A stretch of DNA of 64,000 bases from an uncultured Senegalimassilia sp. (GTDB lineage Bacteria > Actinomycetota > Coriobacteriia > Coriobacteriales > Eggerthellaceae): contig NZ_CAKUAT010000002.1 in the NCBI RefSeq assembly GCF_934636665.1, positions 1-64,000 of the forward strand, in the 5' to 3' direction. The notes under the pieces were generated by a model, which was not told the DNA's origin, did not search any database, and saw only the letters and a program-made list of their open reading frames with translations. A program made the position numbers and the translations under genes. This document shows, piece by piece, positions 44,468 to 55,298 of this stretch. Every line of letters begins with the position of its first letter. Position 1 is the first letter of the stretch.

Positions 44468-47400
44468 TTAGCTGCGACGCCGGCGCATCGCGACGGCTGC
44501 CGCAAGGGCCGTCAACGCCGCGACAAGCGCTGCGACCCCGGTTGCCGCGGCACCGGTCTTGGCGGCCGCGTCGCCCGTTTGCCCGAGCGCTGCGGCCACG
44601 GAAGCGTTAGCGGAGCCGGTGCCGGACGGCGAGCCGTTGGGGTCGTCCGGGTTGTCCGGGTTGCCGGAGCCCGAATCGCCCGAGCCGGGTTTATCGGAGT
44701 CGGAGCCCGGATGATCGTCGGAATCGGAACCCGGGTTCGACGGATCGGAGGAGTCGGGGTTATCCGGATTGTCCGGCTTGTCTGGATTGTCCGGATCATT
44801 GGGCCCATTCGGGTTATCCGGTTTGCCCGGGTTGTCGGGGTTGTCGGGGTTGTCGGGGTTGTCGGGCCCGTTCGGGTTATCCGGGTTGTCCGGATTCGGG
44901 CCAGGCCCAGGTCCGGGGTCGGGCTTGTCGGGATCCACCGGATCCGGCCCAGGCCCAGGCTCGGGGCCAGGACCCGGAGACGGCGGATTGACCGGACCAG
45001 GATCGGGCGACGGCCCCGGGTCCGGTCCGGGCTCGGGCCCCGGACCCGGCTCAGGACCAGGCTCGGGGTTGTCGGGACCAGGCCCCGGTTCGGGGTTGTC
45101 CGGATTATCCGGCCCGTCCGGGTTGTCGGGACCATCCGGATTATCCGGCCCAGGTTCGGGCCCCGGTCCGGGATCGGGGTTGTCGGGGTTGTCAGGCCCA
45201 TCGGGGTTATCGGGGCCCGGCCCAGGCTCGGGGTTGTCGGGGTCGGGGGTCGGACCGGGATCCGGATTGTCAGGATCGGGATCGGGACCCGGCTCAGGCG
45301 GATTCGGAGGATCAACCGGGTCGGGATCCGGGTTGTCGGGATCGGGTCCCGGACCAGGATCCGGGTTGTCAGGGTCGGGGTCAGGAGTCGGACCCGGATC
45401 GGGCTCCGGCTTCGCCTTCACCGTAAGCGTGCCCGGCACGATGGTCGCGGCGAAGTTCGGATTGTCGACGCTCGCAGTAATAGCGTATTCGCCAGCCGGA
45501 GACCGCTCATCCGCATCGCACGAATAGCGCACCTCCGCCCCATCCGTGCTCGCACGGCTCACCAAACTGCTGGTGAAGGCGGGGTTGGCTTCCCCTTCCA
45601 TGCGCTCGGCGTCGTCGACCGCCACCAGAAGCTGGGCGGGCGCAACCGAGATGGTCAGCTCCACGTCATCAGCGGCAAGATAGTTGCGGCTCTCGGCCGC
45701 GCGAGCGATCACGCGCGCGATGCCGGCAGCGTTGATCGTGGCATAGCAACCCTGCAGCGAAACGGGCGCGTTGCCGTCAGCGTCCTGCACAAGTTCGAAC
45801 GTCACCGGAGTCTTCGCCGTGTTCTGCAAGACGACGCCCGGCCCGCCGAACACGCCGGAATACGACGTCGGTCCCGTGATGGCCTGCGGCGCCTTCGCTA
45901 TGACGAACGCGGCCTTCTGCTCCCCGATCAGGTTCGGGTTCGCTACCCGCGCGGTCGCTACGTAGCTGCCGCTGTCGCGCGGAGCCTCGGAGGTCGGGCC
46001 ATACACGGTGCCGTCGACGCCCTCGTACGTCACGGAATAATCCTGCTCGCTCAGCCCGTGCGCATCCACCTGCACGCCGTGGGCATTCCCGTCGTACACA
46101 CAATCAGCTGCTGCGATGTCGAAGGAAACGGGCTTTTGCGCGATCGCGAACTCGGCGACGGCACGCCCGACGTACCCGTTTGCGGCCAACCTTGCCACCA
46201 CCCGATACGTGCCCGCATCCGCGGGAGCAGTGATGCCGGAATAGCGCGTGTCGCCCGTTCCCGTGAAGAACAGCCTGACGGAGTCGGCGCACTCAGCCGG
46301 GACACCCTTAAGCTCGGGGGCCTGCGGCTGGCCGTTGTACATGAAGTTTGCCTCGGCGAACGACATGTCCACCTTCTTCGGCGCCACTGTTAGCGCGAAG
46401 CGAGCGGTACGCGTCTGACCTGCGGAATCGGAGCACACGATATCGAAGCCGAACACTCCCGCGCTTTCCGGCGTTCCCGCGATCCGCACCGCGCCGTCCT
46501 CGGCAACCTCCAGGTGCAACCCCTCGGGCAGCGTGCTACCGGGCGCAACCGCATACGTATAAGGCGCGGTGCCGCCGGTGGCGGGCTTGAAATCCCCGAC
46601 GTATTCGCTATGAGCAGTCGCAACGGGCAACCCGCATGCGTTGAACGCCAGGTCCTCCCGCTTGGCTATGGACACTTCAGCCCGATCGGTCTCGACGGAC
46701 GTCACCGTGCCCAGATACGTTTGCGTAACGCGGCAATAGTACGAACCCGCATCCGCTACCGCAGCGCGATCGAGCGTCAGCGAAGCAGACGTTTCGCCCT
46801 CAAGCGCCACGTCCTCGCCGCCATCGATCACGCGGAACCACTGATAGCCCAGCTCGTGCGACGCCGCGGCCCCGCACGAAACCTCCTCATGGGCAAGGAT
46901 TTCCTCGGCGGCATCGGCCGCAACCAAAAGCGTTGCCGTTCCGCCCTCGTGCACGCTAGCATCTTGCGGCTGCGCCTTCACCACCGGCTGACCCGCGCGG
47001 GCAAACGAGAACGCCAGCCGCTGCGGCGCCTCGATGCCGTTCAAGGTGACGCGGCAGCTTCCGCCCTGGTAATCGGCGATGTCCAGCTCGACGGAATCCG
47101 CGATCGAGCCGTCACGCACGTCGGCCACGGTCGCGCGCTCCAGGTAGCACCCGTCATAAGGCGTCGCCGTGAACGAGGCGCTGCCGCCCTGGGGCACGGC
47201 CGCGCCGACCGGGTCAACCGTGCCGTTGATCGCCGACGCCTTCACCTCAAGCTTGGGAACCTCCGCAAACCGCGCCGTCACCGTCACGTCGTCTTCGGGC
47301 GCGAACGTCCAAGCCGCATCCGTGCTCACCGGTCTGGAACCCACGGCGCCGTCCTTCCCGATTGAATACCAGCCATCGAAGACGTAGCCTTCATCGGGCA

Positions 47401-50400
47401 CGGCGCGCAACGTGCACGAGGAGCCGTTCTCCACCTTGTCGACCAGGGCGCATCCCCACTCATCGTTTTCCGACGAGCCATCAACATACCCACCGTCGCG
47501 CGGATCGACCGCCACAACGTTCCACGAATCCCTTACGTAGTACGCCGTGTAGGTCTTGTTCGCCACCGCCGGCCGCACGATGATCGGGCTGAAGCCCACC
47601 GGCGCGCCACGTTCATCGATCCAATAGCGGAACCTCCAGCCGGGGAACGGGATGGTCACCATCCACGTCGCCGTCAGGTAGCCGTCGCCGGTGAAGGGGA
47701 CCACCGTGGAGAAGCCCGCGCTGGCCGGATACGTGTCCACCTGCAGGTCGAAGCCCGCGTCGTAGAACACCGCCGTCAGCTGCATATCCTGCTGGGCTAT
47801 ACCCACGTACACGGCGTTGTAGCTCAAGATGGCGCCCGCGTCGTCGATCCAATGCGAGAAGCGATAGGTCGACCACGGGATGGCCATGGCAACGAACGGG
47901 TCGCCCTTGTCGCAGGTCTTCGTGGCGCTTGTCAAGCCGTTTCCGCTGGTCAGGAATGCCTTTCCGCGCAAAATGGAGCTTTGGGACGCGGTGATGGTGA
48001 CCTGCCCGTCCGCCTCGAACTGCGCATAGTACATCGCATCGGACTTGGCCTCGAAGCTGAGCACCTCGTCCGTGCTGACCACGACATGCCCCTCCCGGTC
48101 GGAGGTCCACCCGACGAACCGGTAGCCCAGGCCCGCAACGGCGTTGAGCGTGACGGTTTCCCCCGCCCCGTAGGCGCCGGTGCCCCGCACGCGGCAACGG
48201 CGGTTCGTGGACTTACCCTTCACCACCGGGGTCGCCTTGACCGCAACCTCGTAGGGGTCGGCGAACTGCGCCTCAAGCTCCAGCACGCCGTCGTCTATGG
48301 CCTCGACCAGGTCCTCGTCGAGCACGAACCACGTATCTGCGTCGTCGGCGAAATGCGTCTTCGAGCCGTCGGCCCCCACCAGCTGCCAGCCAACGAAACG
48401 TCGGTCGTCGGTCTGCCGCGCCTGAATGTGCACCACCTGGCCGAACTCGTACACGCCCTCGCCCGAAAGCTCGCCCACGCCCTCGACGTTCGAGCTCAGC
48501 GACACGCCGTAGGAGTTGCGCGTGAAGCACGCGGTGTACGCGGCATCGCCCGTGACGGTCACCGTGCAGTCGGGAAGGCCGCTGACCTGCGCGCCCTGCG
48601 CGTCGCGCCAGCAATCGAAGGTGAAGCCGGGCTTGGCCGTGGCCGACAGCGTGGTGCGCTGCCCCTCGTCGAAGCCGCCGAAGCCGCTCACGTAGCCCGC
48701 CTCCGCCGGGGAGGCGATGGTGCTCACCGTGAACGAACCCATGCCGAACACGGCTTCCAAGTCGATATCCGCACTCACCGGGAAGCGGTACGTGGCATCG
48801 GTGGACAGGCACGCGCCACCGCTGAACCAGCCGACGAAATGCGCCCCTGCGGCCGGGACGGCGCTGACGCACGCCACCTCGCCCGCGGCGTAAGTGCCCG
48901 AGCCCGCGGCGCTGCCATAGCCTTCACCTGCGGAAACGTTCACGGTGAACTGCTTGGCAGCGAACACGGCGGAAAGCTTCGTATCGCTTGAGGGTACCAA
49001 GCGGTAGTCCGCATCGCGGCTCACCACGTTGCCCTTGGCATCGGCCCAGTATTCGAATGTATAGCCCGAAAGCGCATGGGCGGAAAGGTTCGCCGAATAG
49101 CCGGCGCCCACCGTCCCGGCGCCTTCGACCCAGCCCGCCGACCGGTTCTCGACCAAGTTCCCGTCCGCATCGGCCACCGCCGGCACCGCCGACACCTCGT
49201 ACGAGCGCTCCTCGAAACGCGCCACGTGCACGTGGCTGCGCATCAGGCGGCACGTGAACTCCGGCTCGAAGGACTCCAGCTCGCCGGTAGCGGAATACCA
49301 GCCCGCGAACTCGTACCCGGGCGATGCCTGCGCCTTGAGCGCGACCTCCGCGCCGCGCTCGGTGAACACGCGGCTGGCCCGCACCGACCCGCCGTCGGCA
49401 GGGCTTGCCACAGGCAGGCAGACCACTTCGTAGGGCTTGAACGCCGCCGTGACCGTGCACCGCTCCGAGCTGGGGGTCAGGCCCTTCGCCACCACTTCGC
49501 ATTCCATATCAAGGCTGGTGAAGATGCCGTTCACGTACCAGCCCCAGAAGAAGTACCCCGTCTTCGGCTCGGCCTTCAAGTGCAGCGTCTGGCCCAACGA
49601 GAAGGAATCGGTGGCCGGGGTGACCTCGATGCCGTTGCAGGTGACCGTTCCGCCAAGCCACGTGTCGGCCGCGATCACCACCTCGGGCTCCGCGCCCTTG
49701 AACACCGCCTTGTACGTCTGATCGCCCGTCACGCGCACGGTCAGCTGCTGCTCGGGATGCTTCTTGCGGTTGCCGTCCTTCCAATGGGCGAACCGGAAGC
49801 CCTCGTTCGGGTTCGCCTTGATGGTCACCGTGCTTCCGTACTCCACCGTGACCGCGTCGACGCCGGGATGCCCCTCGATCTCGACGGTGCCGCGTTCGAC
49901 CAGGAGGGAATCGGTCTCCACGCTTATGCGGTAACGTTTGGGGACGAACACCGCGCGCACCACCGTGTCCTGCTCGGGAGTGAGCTCAAGGTGGTCGGGG
50001 TCCGTTCCCATGGGAACCCCGGAATCGCCGAGGTACCAGCCCTTGAACGTGAACTTGTCGCGCACGTCGTCGGCAAGCTTCACGGAAAGCGTGACGAGCT
50101 TGCCGCTTTCGCAGTAGCCGTCGCCGGTCACCGTGTACTTGCCGGCAAGCTGGTCGACGGGCTCGGCCACCACGCTCACCTTGCATAGGCGCTGGAAGCG
50201 GGCGGTCACCGTGCAGTCGGCCACCGGTGCGAACGTATAGGTTTGGTCGTGCGAGGCGAACGTGGGCGCGACGTCGGCGGCACCGTAGCTGATATACCAG
50301 CCGTCGAACAGGTAGCCCTCGCGGGCCTCCGCCGTGGCGGTGACGCTTTCCCCTTCAGGCACGTCGAGCACCTCGCCCACGCTTTCCCCGTTTTTGAGCG

Positions 50401-53400
50401 CAACCGTCCCGCCCTCGACGGGATCGGCGGCTGCACGGACGGAATGCTCATCCTTGCCGTCCATCACGGCCGTGACGCGCCCGTTGCCGTCCACACGGTA
50501 CTCGCACACATCGCCGCGGTCGATGACGGTGCGCCCCGAATCGTCGGTTTTGCGCCACTCCACCAGCTTGTACTTCTTGTCCGGGTCGTCGGCGCGCGCC
50601 GCGGGCAGCGCCGTGAACGTGAGGATATCGCCATCGGCCGCCCTGACCACGCCGCCCTCCACGGGCACGCCGTCGCAGAGCACCTGCGCGCCCTCGCTAG
50701 GGTCGGCGCCCACCATGATGGTGCGGTCCGCCTTGCGGAACTTCGCCACCAGATGTCTGTCGACCTCGGCGGGGAACACGTACACGGGCGACTTCGAGAC
50801 CTCGATGCCGTCCTCGAACCAGCCGACGAACGCGTAGCCCTCGCCTTCCGTGGCGATGACCTTCGCCTCCTGGCCCTGCCGCGGCGTCTGCACGTCGGGC
50901 GTGGCGTTGCATCCGGTGGGGATGCCGGCATCGACGCCCGTCACCTCGGCGGACGTGGTGATGCGCACGTTGCGCTCGAACACGGCCGTCATGGCCACCA
51001 CCTCGGGCGTTGCGTCGGTGATGCGGATCTGCATGCGCTGCGACACGGAGCGCTCGACGCCGTCCTCCTTCCAGCACACGAAGCGATAGCCCGGGTTGGG
51101 AACGGCTTCAAGCTCGGCGATGGTGCCCTCGAAGTGGATACCGCCGCCGCGCACGATGCCGCCCTCCGTGGGATGAGCGGTGGCCACGATCTCGACCGAA
51201 TGGTCGCCGTGGGGCTTGTTCGGGTCGTTGTCGTGCTTGTGATGATCGAAGATGTCCTTGATCTCGGTGAGGACGTTCTTGCCGATCTGGGCCAGCTCCT
51301 CGATGGTCTCGGCGCCGGCGATGTCGATCATGGCCTGCGCGATGATGGGGTCCACGATCTCGCCCAAGCCGTACACGGCGGCGACGATCCCCACCGTGCC
51401 CAGCACCGCGAGCAGCGCGATTTGAAGCGCTTCGAACGCCTCGTCGTCGTTTTCCGCCACACGGAAATGCGCCACCAGCTCGGTGTCGCCGGTCAACAAG
51501 AACGTGTACGAGCCATCAGACGCTGCGGGAACTGTGTTGCCCAGCGCGTCGGTGGCGTAATCGAACACGTAGCCCGGCTCGGGCACCGCGTTCACCGTCA
51601 CCTGCTGGCCGACGCCGTATAGGCCCGAGGTCAAGAAGTAGCCAGGGGCGTTGCCGTCCTCGTCGGTGCCGGCGACGCTCAGCACCACGCTCGCGGGAAT
51701 CGCCGAGTACCAGGGCGTGAGCTCCATCTGCGCGGATTCGTTCGCGGGCTTCGCGACTTCGTATTCGCAGGTTGTCTGATCGCTGATGGCCACGGAGTCG
51801 TCGCCATCCGCCGCGTACCAGCCCACGAACTGCGCGTTGTCAAGCGTCGCGGAAAGCTGGACGGTCTCGCCGACGTTGCGGTAGCAGTTCGCCGCATCAA
51901 CCTGCAGATGGGCGTACGCTTCGGAATGATCGGTTGTTTGAGCAGGGTTGATATGCACCCCCACTTCCTTGAGGGAGAACCGCGCCTGCAGCGCAACGTC
52001 GCCCGCCGGCGTGAACTCGTACACGGGGGATTCACACACGCGCTCGCCCGTGGCGGCATCGAACCAGCCGGTGAAGACCGTGTCGTCATCGAGCATGCCC
52101 AAAGCCTTGGCGTCAAGCATGACCGTCTGGCCGCCTTCCGCGGAAAGGCTGCCCGTCACCTGTGGGACCTCCACCCCTTCCATAAGCGTCCGACCGCCCG
52201 TATCGAGCGTCTGCTCGTAGCTCACCTCGCAGGGAACCGGCTCGAACGTAGCGGTGTAAAGCGGTGACCGTTTCACCAACGCATTCGTCTGATCAGCGCT
52301 TTCGGCGTTCACGACCAGCTTCGCCCCGCCTTCAATGGGCTCGCCGTCGCGCAACCAGCCGGAGAAGGCAAAGCCCGCATTCGGCGTTGCGGTAAGCGTG
52401 ACCTGGGTTCCTTCTTCATACATACCGGCGCCGGAAACGCTGCCCCGATCGGGCTGCGCCGACGCGGCGCGCACGGCCACCCACGTCTGCGAGAAGTCGA
52501 ACGCGAACCAGCCGGTCACCTCGTCGAAATCCTGAACCCGATACGCGTACGACGCCTCGGTAGACATCAGTTCGCCGCGATGCATCCAGCCCAGGAAGCG
52601 GCACCCCTTCGCCGGGATCGCCGAAAGCTTGACGGTCTGCCCCAGCTCGTACGTGCCCGAGCCGCTCACCGTGCCAAGCGCCAGGCCCGACGCGCTTTTC
52701 GCGGACACGTTGACCTGTCCGTACTCCACCAGCACGGCGATGGGCGTCTCGCCGACAACGGCTTCGTATTCGATGGTGTCGCCGGGGCGGCTTCCCAGAT
52801 AGTGCCCGTCAAGCAAGCTCTCCCAGTGGTCGAGGTGGTACTTCGCCGCATTGTATTCGCAGGTCAGCGTCACATGCTTGCCCGCATACGTCGTGAAGCT
52901 CGTCCCCATGTCGCGCCCGTCGACCATAACGCTCGCCCGCGCGCCGATAACCTGCCGCCCGTCGGCGCTGCCTAGGCGGACCTCGGGCGCCACCTTCGCC
53001 TTGTCGGCGAACACCGCCGTCAGCAGCGTGTCGCGTTCCACCGTGAACTCGTACCACTGGTCCTCGGAAAGGATGTTCCCTTCCTCGTCGGTCCAGTAGG
53101 CGAACGTCCTGCCGGGCGTGGTGGCGTTGGCCACTACCACGCAGGTTTCGCCGGGCTTGTACTGACCCGCGCCGGTCGCGCTGTCCCCGGAAGAGAGCGC
53201 GCCGTCGTAGCGGATATCCACCGCCAAGTCGGTGTTGCCTCGTTCGCGCATAGGCTCGGCAGAGTACGCGTCAAGGTACACCTCGCCATCGTCATAGGTC
53301 ATATGGATGCGCTGGCCGTGGAAGCTTGAGCGGAACAGGTACCCGTCATCGGGGTACACCTCGATGAACTGGGCGAACGCGCAGTTCTTCAAGTCCTCAT

Positions 53401-54814
53401 AAGCAAACGAGCTCCTGCCGTAACCGTGGTCGAACGTGACCTTCATGCCGGCAAGGGAGACCTTTTCGTCCTCGACGTACTCCATGACGCTGGGGTCGCA
53501 CTCGATCCGAAGGCTCTTCATGCACTCGACAACGCTGACGGGGGTTTGGCCGTTGCAGCTTTCCCAGTTCCGCTCCGGAATGCCCGACCGGTACAGCCCG
53601 ACCAAGCTCGACGGAACCATCACCTGCATCCCACGCTTGGGGAACGAGTCGGAGTCGATAAGCACCGCATGGTTGCAGCGGAAGTACACATAGTCCATGT
53701 TCGTGTCGGCGAACGCCCGGCTGGGCAGCTCCTCAATCTGCGAGCCGCTCGGCAAGACCAAGCCGCCGTCAAGGTCCGACCCGGAGAAGCACGCGTCGCC
53801 CAGCTGACTTACCGACGTGTTCGTCTCAAGGCCCGTCACGTGCAGGTTGGGGCAGTTGGCGAACGCCGCGAAGCCGACCGAGACGATCTGCTGGTTTTGC
53901 CCCAGACCCGTGTCGGAAAGGTTCTGGCACCCCTCGTACGCGTCGGCGGGGATAGACGTCAAGCCCTTCACATTCCCCAAACCGGTGGACTCAAGGCCGC
54001 TTTTCATGAAGCAGGCTTCCCCCAAAGCGCCGATTTCAGCGGGCTTCTTAATGGAAAGGCTGGTCAACGAGGAGCAGCCGGCAAACGCCTGCGCGCCGAT
54101 CGAGCCGATATGCATATCCGAGAAGCTGATGAAGGAGAGCTTCGCGCAGGCGGCGAAGGCGAAATCGCCTATGGAATCCAGACGGTCGTTCTCGAACCGC
54201 ACCGACGTCAGGCTCGTCGAGCCCTCGCACAGGCCCTTGGGGATGTCGGCAACGTGGTAGTCGATGATGAGGTTCGTGACGTCGCGCGCGGAGATGGCGT
54301 TGCGCTCGGGGTCGTCCTCGTCGACGGGCTTCGTCAGATTGCCCTGCTCGTCGCAAGCGCACACGTACCCGCCGGCCATAAGCTTGCCGAACGCGTACAG
54401 GACCCCCTGCTGCGCCGGATCATCGTCGGCGGCACGCTCGGCCGGATCGTCTGCCGCATCGGCGGCGTTGGAGCCAGTTTCGCCGCCTTCGGGCGATGCG
54501 GCGGCTTCGGAGCCCGCTTCACCATCTGCAGGCGAAGAGGCATCGGCGCCTTCGCCAGCACCCTTGTCGGCCGGCGACGAGGCATCGCCGGCAGCGTCGC
54601 CGTTCGAGGCCCCGGCGGCGCCATCGGCGTTCGACGCCGCTTCGCCCATGCCCTCCAACAACGCAGAACCCAGATCGCCAGCCAACGTGGAGGGGGACCC
54701 GCCGGCAACCGCCGCATCCTCGGTGGCACTGGCAGGGATGGGCGTGAACGAGACCACGAGCGCCACGGAAAGCAGCACTCGGAGAAGGGCATTGCAAATA
54801 ACGACGCTCTTCAT
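44468..54814 (-). CDS. Giant cell-wall-anchored repeat adhesin
   Basis: A 3448-residue surface protein. Order: signal peptide (ending near IPASA), Ala/Glu/Asp-rich linker to about 150, BspA-like leucine-rich repeats (about 180-420, for example IGAQAFAGCSSLTSL), then a very long array of divergent InlB B-type repeats (G-x-Y-x-x-G...Y-x-F-x-GW...D-x-x-x-x-A-x-F) to about 2600, an Ig domain ending DAGSYYCRVT, a putative-Ig and several MBG-like domains to about 3130, a Pro/Asp/Asn/Gly wall-spanning stretch (about 3135-3390), and a sorting end: LGQTGD, hydrophobic helix, RRRRS. The motif departs from LPxTG at position 2. Near residue 1130 a hydrophobic helix and a His-rich stretch interrupt the repeats. 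ATG at 54814 has AAAGG eight bases upstream. A host-contact role is likely. Confidence 0.9.
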   Translation of the reverse strand: MKSVVICNALLRVLLSVALVVSFTPIPASATEDAAVAGGSPSTLAGDLGSALLEGMGEAASNADGAAGASNGDAAGDASSPADKGAGEGADASSPADGEAGSEAAASPEGGETGSNAADAADDPAERAADDDPAQQGVLYAFGKLMAGGYVCACDEQGNLTKPVDEDDPERNAISARDVTNLIIDYHVADIPKGLCEGSTSLTSVRFENDRLDSIGDFAFAACAKLSFISFSDMHIGSIGAQAFAGCSSLTSLSIKKPAEIGALGEACFMKSGLESTGLGNVKGLTSIPADAYEGCQNLSDTGLGQNQQIVSVGFAAFANCPNLHVTGLETNTSVSQLGDACFSGSDLDGGLVLPSGSQIEELPSRAFADTNMDYVYFRCNHAVLIDSDSFPKRGMQVMVPSSLVGLYRSGIPERNWESCNGQTPVSVVECMKSLRIECDPSVMEYVEDEKVSLAGMKVTFDHGYGRSSFAYEDLKNCAFAQFIEVYPDDGYLFRSSFHGQRIHMTYDDGEVYLDAYSAEPMRERGNTDLAVDIRYDGALSSGDSATGAGQYKPGETCVVVANATTPGRTFAYWTDEEGNILSEDQWYEFTVERDTLLTAVFADKAKVAPEVRLGSADGRQVIGARASVMVDGRDMGTSFTTYAGKHVTLTCEYNAAKYHLDHWESLLDGHYLGSRPGDTIEYEAVVGETPIAVLVEYGQVNVSAKSASGLALGTVSGSGTYELGQTVKLSAIPAKGCRFLGWMHRGELMSTEASYAYRVQDFDEVTGWFAFDFSQTWVAVRAASAQPDRGSVSGAGMYEEGTQVTLTATPNAGFAFSGWLRDGEPIEGGAKLVVNAESADQTNALVKRSPLYTATFEPVPCEVSYEQTLDTGGRTLMEGVEVPQVTGSLSAEGGQTVMLDAKALGMLDDDTVFTGWFDAATGERVCESPVYEFTPAGDVALQARFSLKEVGVHINPAQTTDHSEAYAHLQVDAANCYRNVGETVQLSATLDNAQFVGWYAADGDDSVAISDQTTCEYEVAKPANESAQMELTPWYSAIPASVVLSVAGTDEDGNAPGYFLTSGLYGVGQQVTVNAVPEPGYVFDYATDALGNTVPAASDGSYTFLLTGDTELVAHFRVAENDDEAFEALQIALLAVLGTVGIVAAVYGLGEIVDPIIAQAMIDIAGAETIEELAQIGKNVLTEIKDIFDHHKHDNDPNKPHGDHSVEIVATAHPTEGGIVRGGGIHFEGTIAELEAVPNPGYRFVCWKEDGVERSVSQRMQIRITDATPEVVAMTAVFERNVRITTSAEVTGVDAGIPTGCNATPDVQTPRQGQEAKVIATEGEGYAFVGWFEDGIEVSKSPVYVFPAEVDRHLVAKFRKADRTIMVGADPSEGAQVLCDGVPVEGGVVRAADGDILTFTALPAARADDPDKKYKLVEWRKTDDSGRTVIDRGDVCEYRVDGNGRVTAVMDGKDEHSVRAAADPVEGGTVALKNGESVGEVLDVPEGESVTATAEAREGYLFDGWYISYGAADVAPTFASHDQTYTFAPVADCTVTARFQRLCKVSVVAEPVDQLAGKYTVTGDGYCESGKLVTLSVKLADDVRDKFTFKGWYLGDSGVPMGTDPDHLELTPEQDTVVRAVFVPKRYRISVETDSLLVERGTVEIEGHPGVDAVTVEYGSTVTIKANPNEGFRFAHWKDGNRKKHPEQQLTVRVTGDQTYKAVFKGAEPEVVIAADTWLGGTVTCNGIEVTPATDSFSLGQTLHLKAEPKTGYFFWGWYVNGIFTSLDMECEVVAKGLTPSSERCTVTAAFKPYEVVCLPVASPADGGSVRASRVFTERGAEVALKAQASPGYEFAGWYSATGELESFEPEFTCRLMRSHVHVARFEERSYEVSAVPAVADADGNLVENRSAGWVEGAGTVGAGYSANLSAHALSGYTFEYWADAKGNVVSRDADYRLVPSSDTKLSAVFAAKQFTVNVSAGEGYGSAAGSGTYAAGEVACVSAVPAAGAHFVGWFSGGACLSTDATYRFPVSADIDLEAVFGMGSFTVSTIASPAEAGYVSGFGGFDEGQRTTLSATAKPGFTFDCWRDAQGAQVSGLPDCTVTVTGDAAYTACFTRNSYGVSLSSNVEGVGELSGEGVYEFGQVVHIQARQTDDRRFVGWQLVGADGSKTHFADDADTWFVLDEDLVEAIDDGVLELEAQFADPYEVAVKATPVVKGKSTNRRCRVRGTGAYGAGETVTLNAVAGLGYRFVGWTSDREGHVVVSTDEVLSFEAKSDAMYYAQFEADGQVTITASQSSILRGKAFLTSGNGLTSATKTCDKGDPFVAMAIPWSTYRFSHWIDDAGAILSYNAVYVGIAQQDMQLTAVFYDAGFDLQVDTYPASAGFSTVVPFTGDGYLTATWMVTIPFPGWRFRYWIDERGAPVGFSPIIVRPAVANKTYTAYYVRDSWNVVAVDPRDGGYVDGSSENDEWGCALVDKVENGSSCTLRAVPDEGYVFDGWYSIGKDGAVGSRPVSTDAAWTFAPEDDVTVTARFAEVPKLEVKASAINGTVDPVGAAVPQGGSASFTATPYDGCYLERATVADVRDGSIADSVELDIADYQGGSCRVTLNGIEAPQRLAFSFARAGQPVVKAQPQDASVHEGGTATLLVAADAAEEILAHEEVSCGAAASHELGYQWFRVIDGGEDVALEGETSASLTLDRAAVADAGSYYCRVTQTYLGTVTSVETDRAEVSIAKREDLAFNACGLPVATAHSEYVGDFKPATGGTAPYTYAVAPGSTLPEGLHLEVAEDGAVRIAGTPESAGVFGFDIVCSDSAGQTRTARFALTVAPKKVDMSFAEANFMYNGQPQAPELKGVPAECADSVRLFFTGTGDTRYSGITAPADAGTYRVVARLAANGYVGRAVAEFAIAQKPVSFDIAAADCVYDGNAHGVQVDAHGLSEQDYSVTYEGVDGTVYGPTSEAPRDSGSYVATARVANPNLIGEQKAAFVIAKAPQAITGPTSYSGVFGGPGVVLQNTAKTPVTFELVQDADGNAPVSLQGCYATINAAGIARVIARAAESRNYLAADDVELTISVAPAQLLVAVDDAERMEGEANPAFTSSLVSRASTDGAEVRYSCDADERSPAGEYAITASVDNPNFAATIVPGTLTVKAKPEPDPGPTPDPDPDNPDPGPGPDPDNPDPDPVDPPNPPEPGPDPDPDNPDPGPTPDPDNPEPGPGPDNPDGPDNPDNPDPGPGPEPGPDNPDGPDNPDGPDNPDNPEPGPGPDNPEPGPEPGPGPEPGPDPGPSPDPGPVNPPSPGPGPEPGPGPDPVDPDKPDPGPGPGPNPDNPDNPNGPDNPDNPDNPDNPGKPDNPNGPNDPDNPDKPDNPDNPDSSDPSNPGSDSDDHPGSDSDKPGSGDSGSGNPDNPDDPNGSPSGTGSANASVAAALGQTGDAAAKTGAAATGVAALVAALTALAAAVAMRRRRS
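44640..45415 (-). repeat. Low-complexity coding repeat of the adhesin
   Basis: About 775 bases of short tandem codon repeats for Pro, Asp, Asn and Gly (PDNPD, GPDPDNP units). Such DNA is prone to slippage and length change, which would alter how far the adhesin projects from the wall. Confidence 0.85.
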
Positions 54815-54962
54815 GGAAGGCACCTTTCAACTGCGTCTCCGACCCGCGGAACGCAAGGGAATGCATACCTTATATTGTAAGGGATGGCAGGGCCCCGCCA
54901 CACGGAAATCGGCAGCTGAAGGCAGCTGCCAACCCAGCCCGTCACCTTCCCCTCCCCGACGA

Positions 54963-55044
54963 GTGAACAGGGGACGGAGGTGTGTTCACGTTTGATCTTC
55001 GCGCGCCCACAACGTAACGTGAACACACCTCCGTTCCCTGTTCA
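54963..55044. repeat. Family B paired inverted repeat
   Basis: Arms GTGAACAGGGGACGGAGG... and complement, about 30 bases apart, with one base change in the right arm. It lies between the divergent adhesin and ppx genes; the rest of 54815-55298 shows no other feature. Confidence 0.85.
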
Positions 55045-55298
55045 GGGCCTCACTATACTGGAATCCCGGCCGTAACAAGCCGCCATGGACCCTCCTTCCC
55101 CGCCTTCCCCGCCCTTGAAGACGGCAACGTTAAGGGAGCGTAAAATCTTCGCCCAGAAACCGTCGGCGCCGCCCGCGCACGTCAAGCGAAGGCCCGCAAC
55201 CTTTATCATGGGTACGGCTCACTTCACGCCGACGCAGCGCGCCGGCGTCATCGCAAAGCGGGACCGGCGCGCAGCGCCATCGAGGAAGGATAACGGCA

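Noticed and set aside
44769..45527. Plus-strand frame encoding Gly-Leu-Ser repeats, collagen-like
   Set aside because: It is the complement of the Pro/Asp/Asn/Gly coding repeats of the adhesin; the apparent repeat protein is a by-product.
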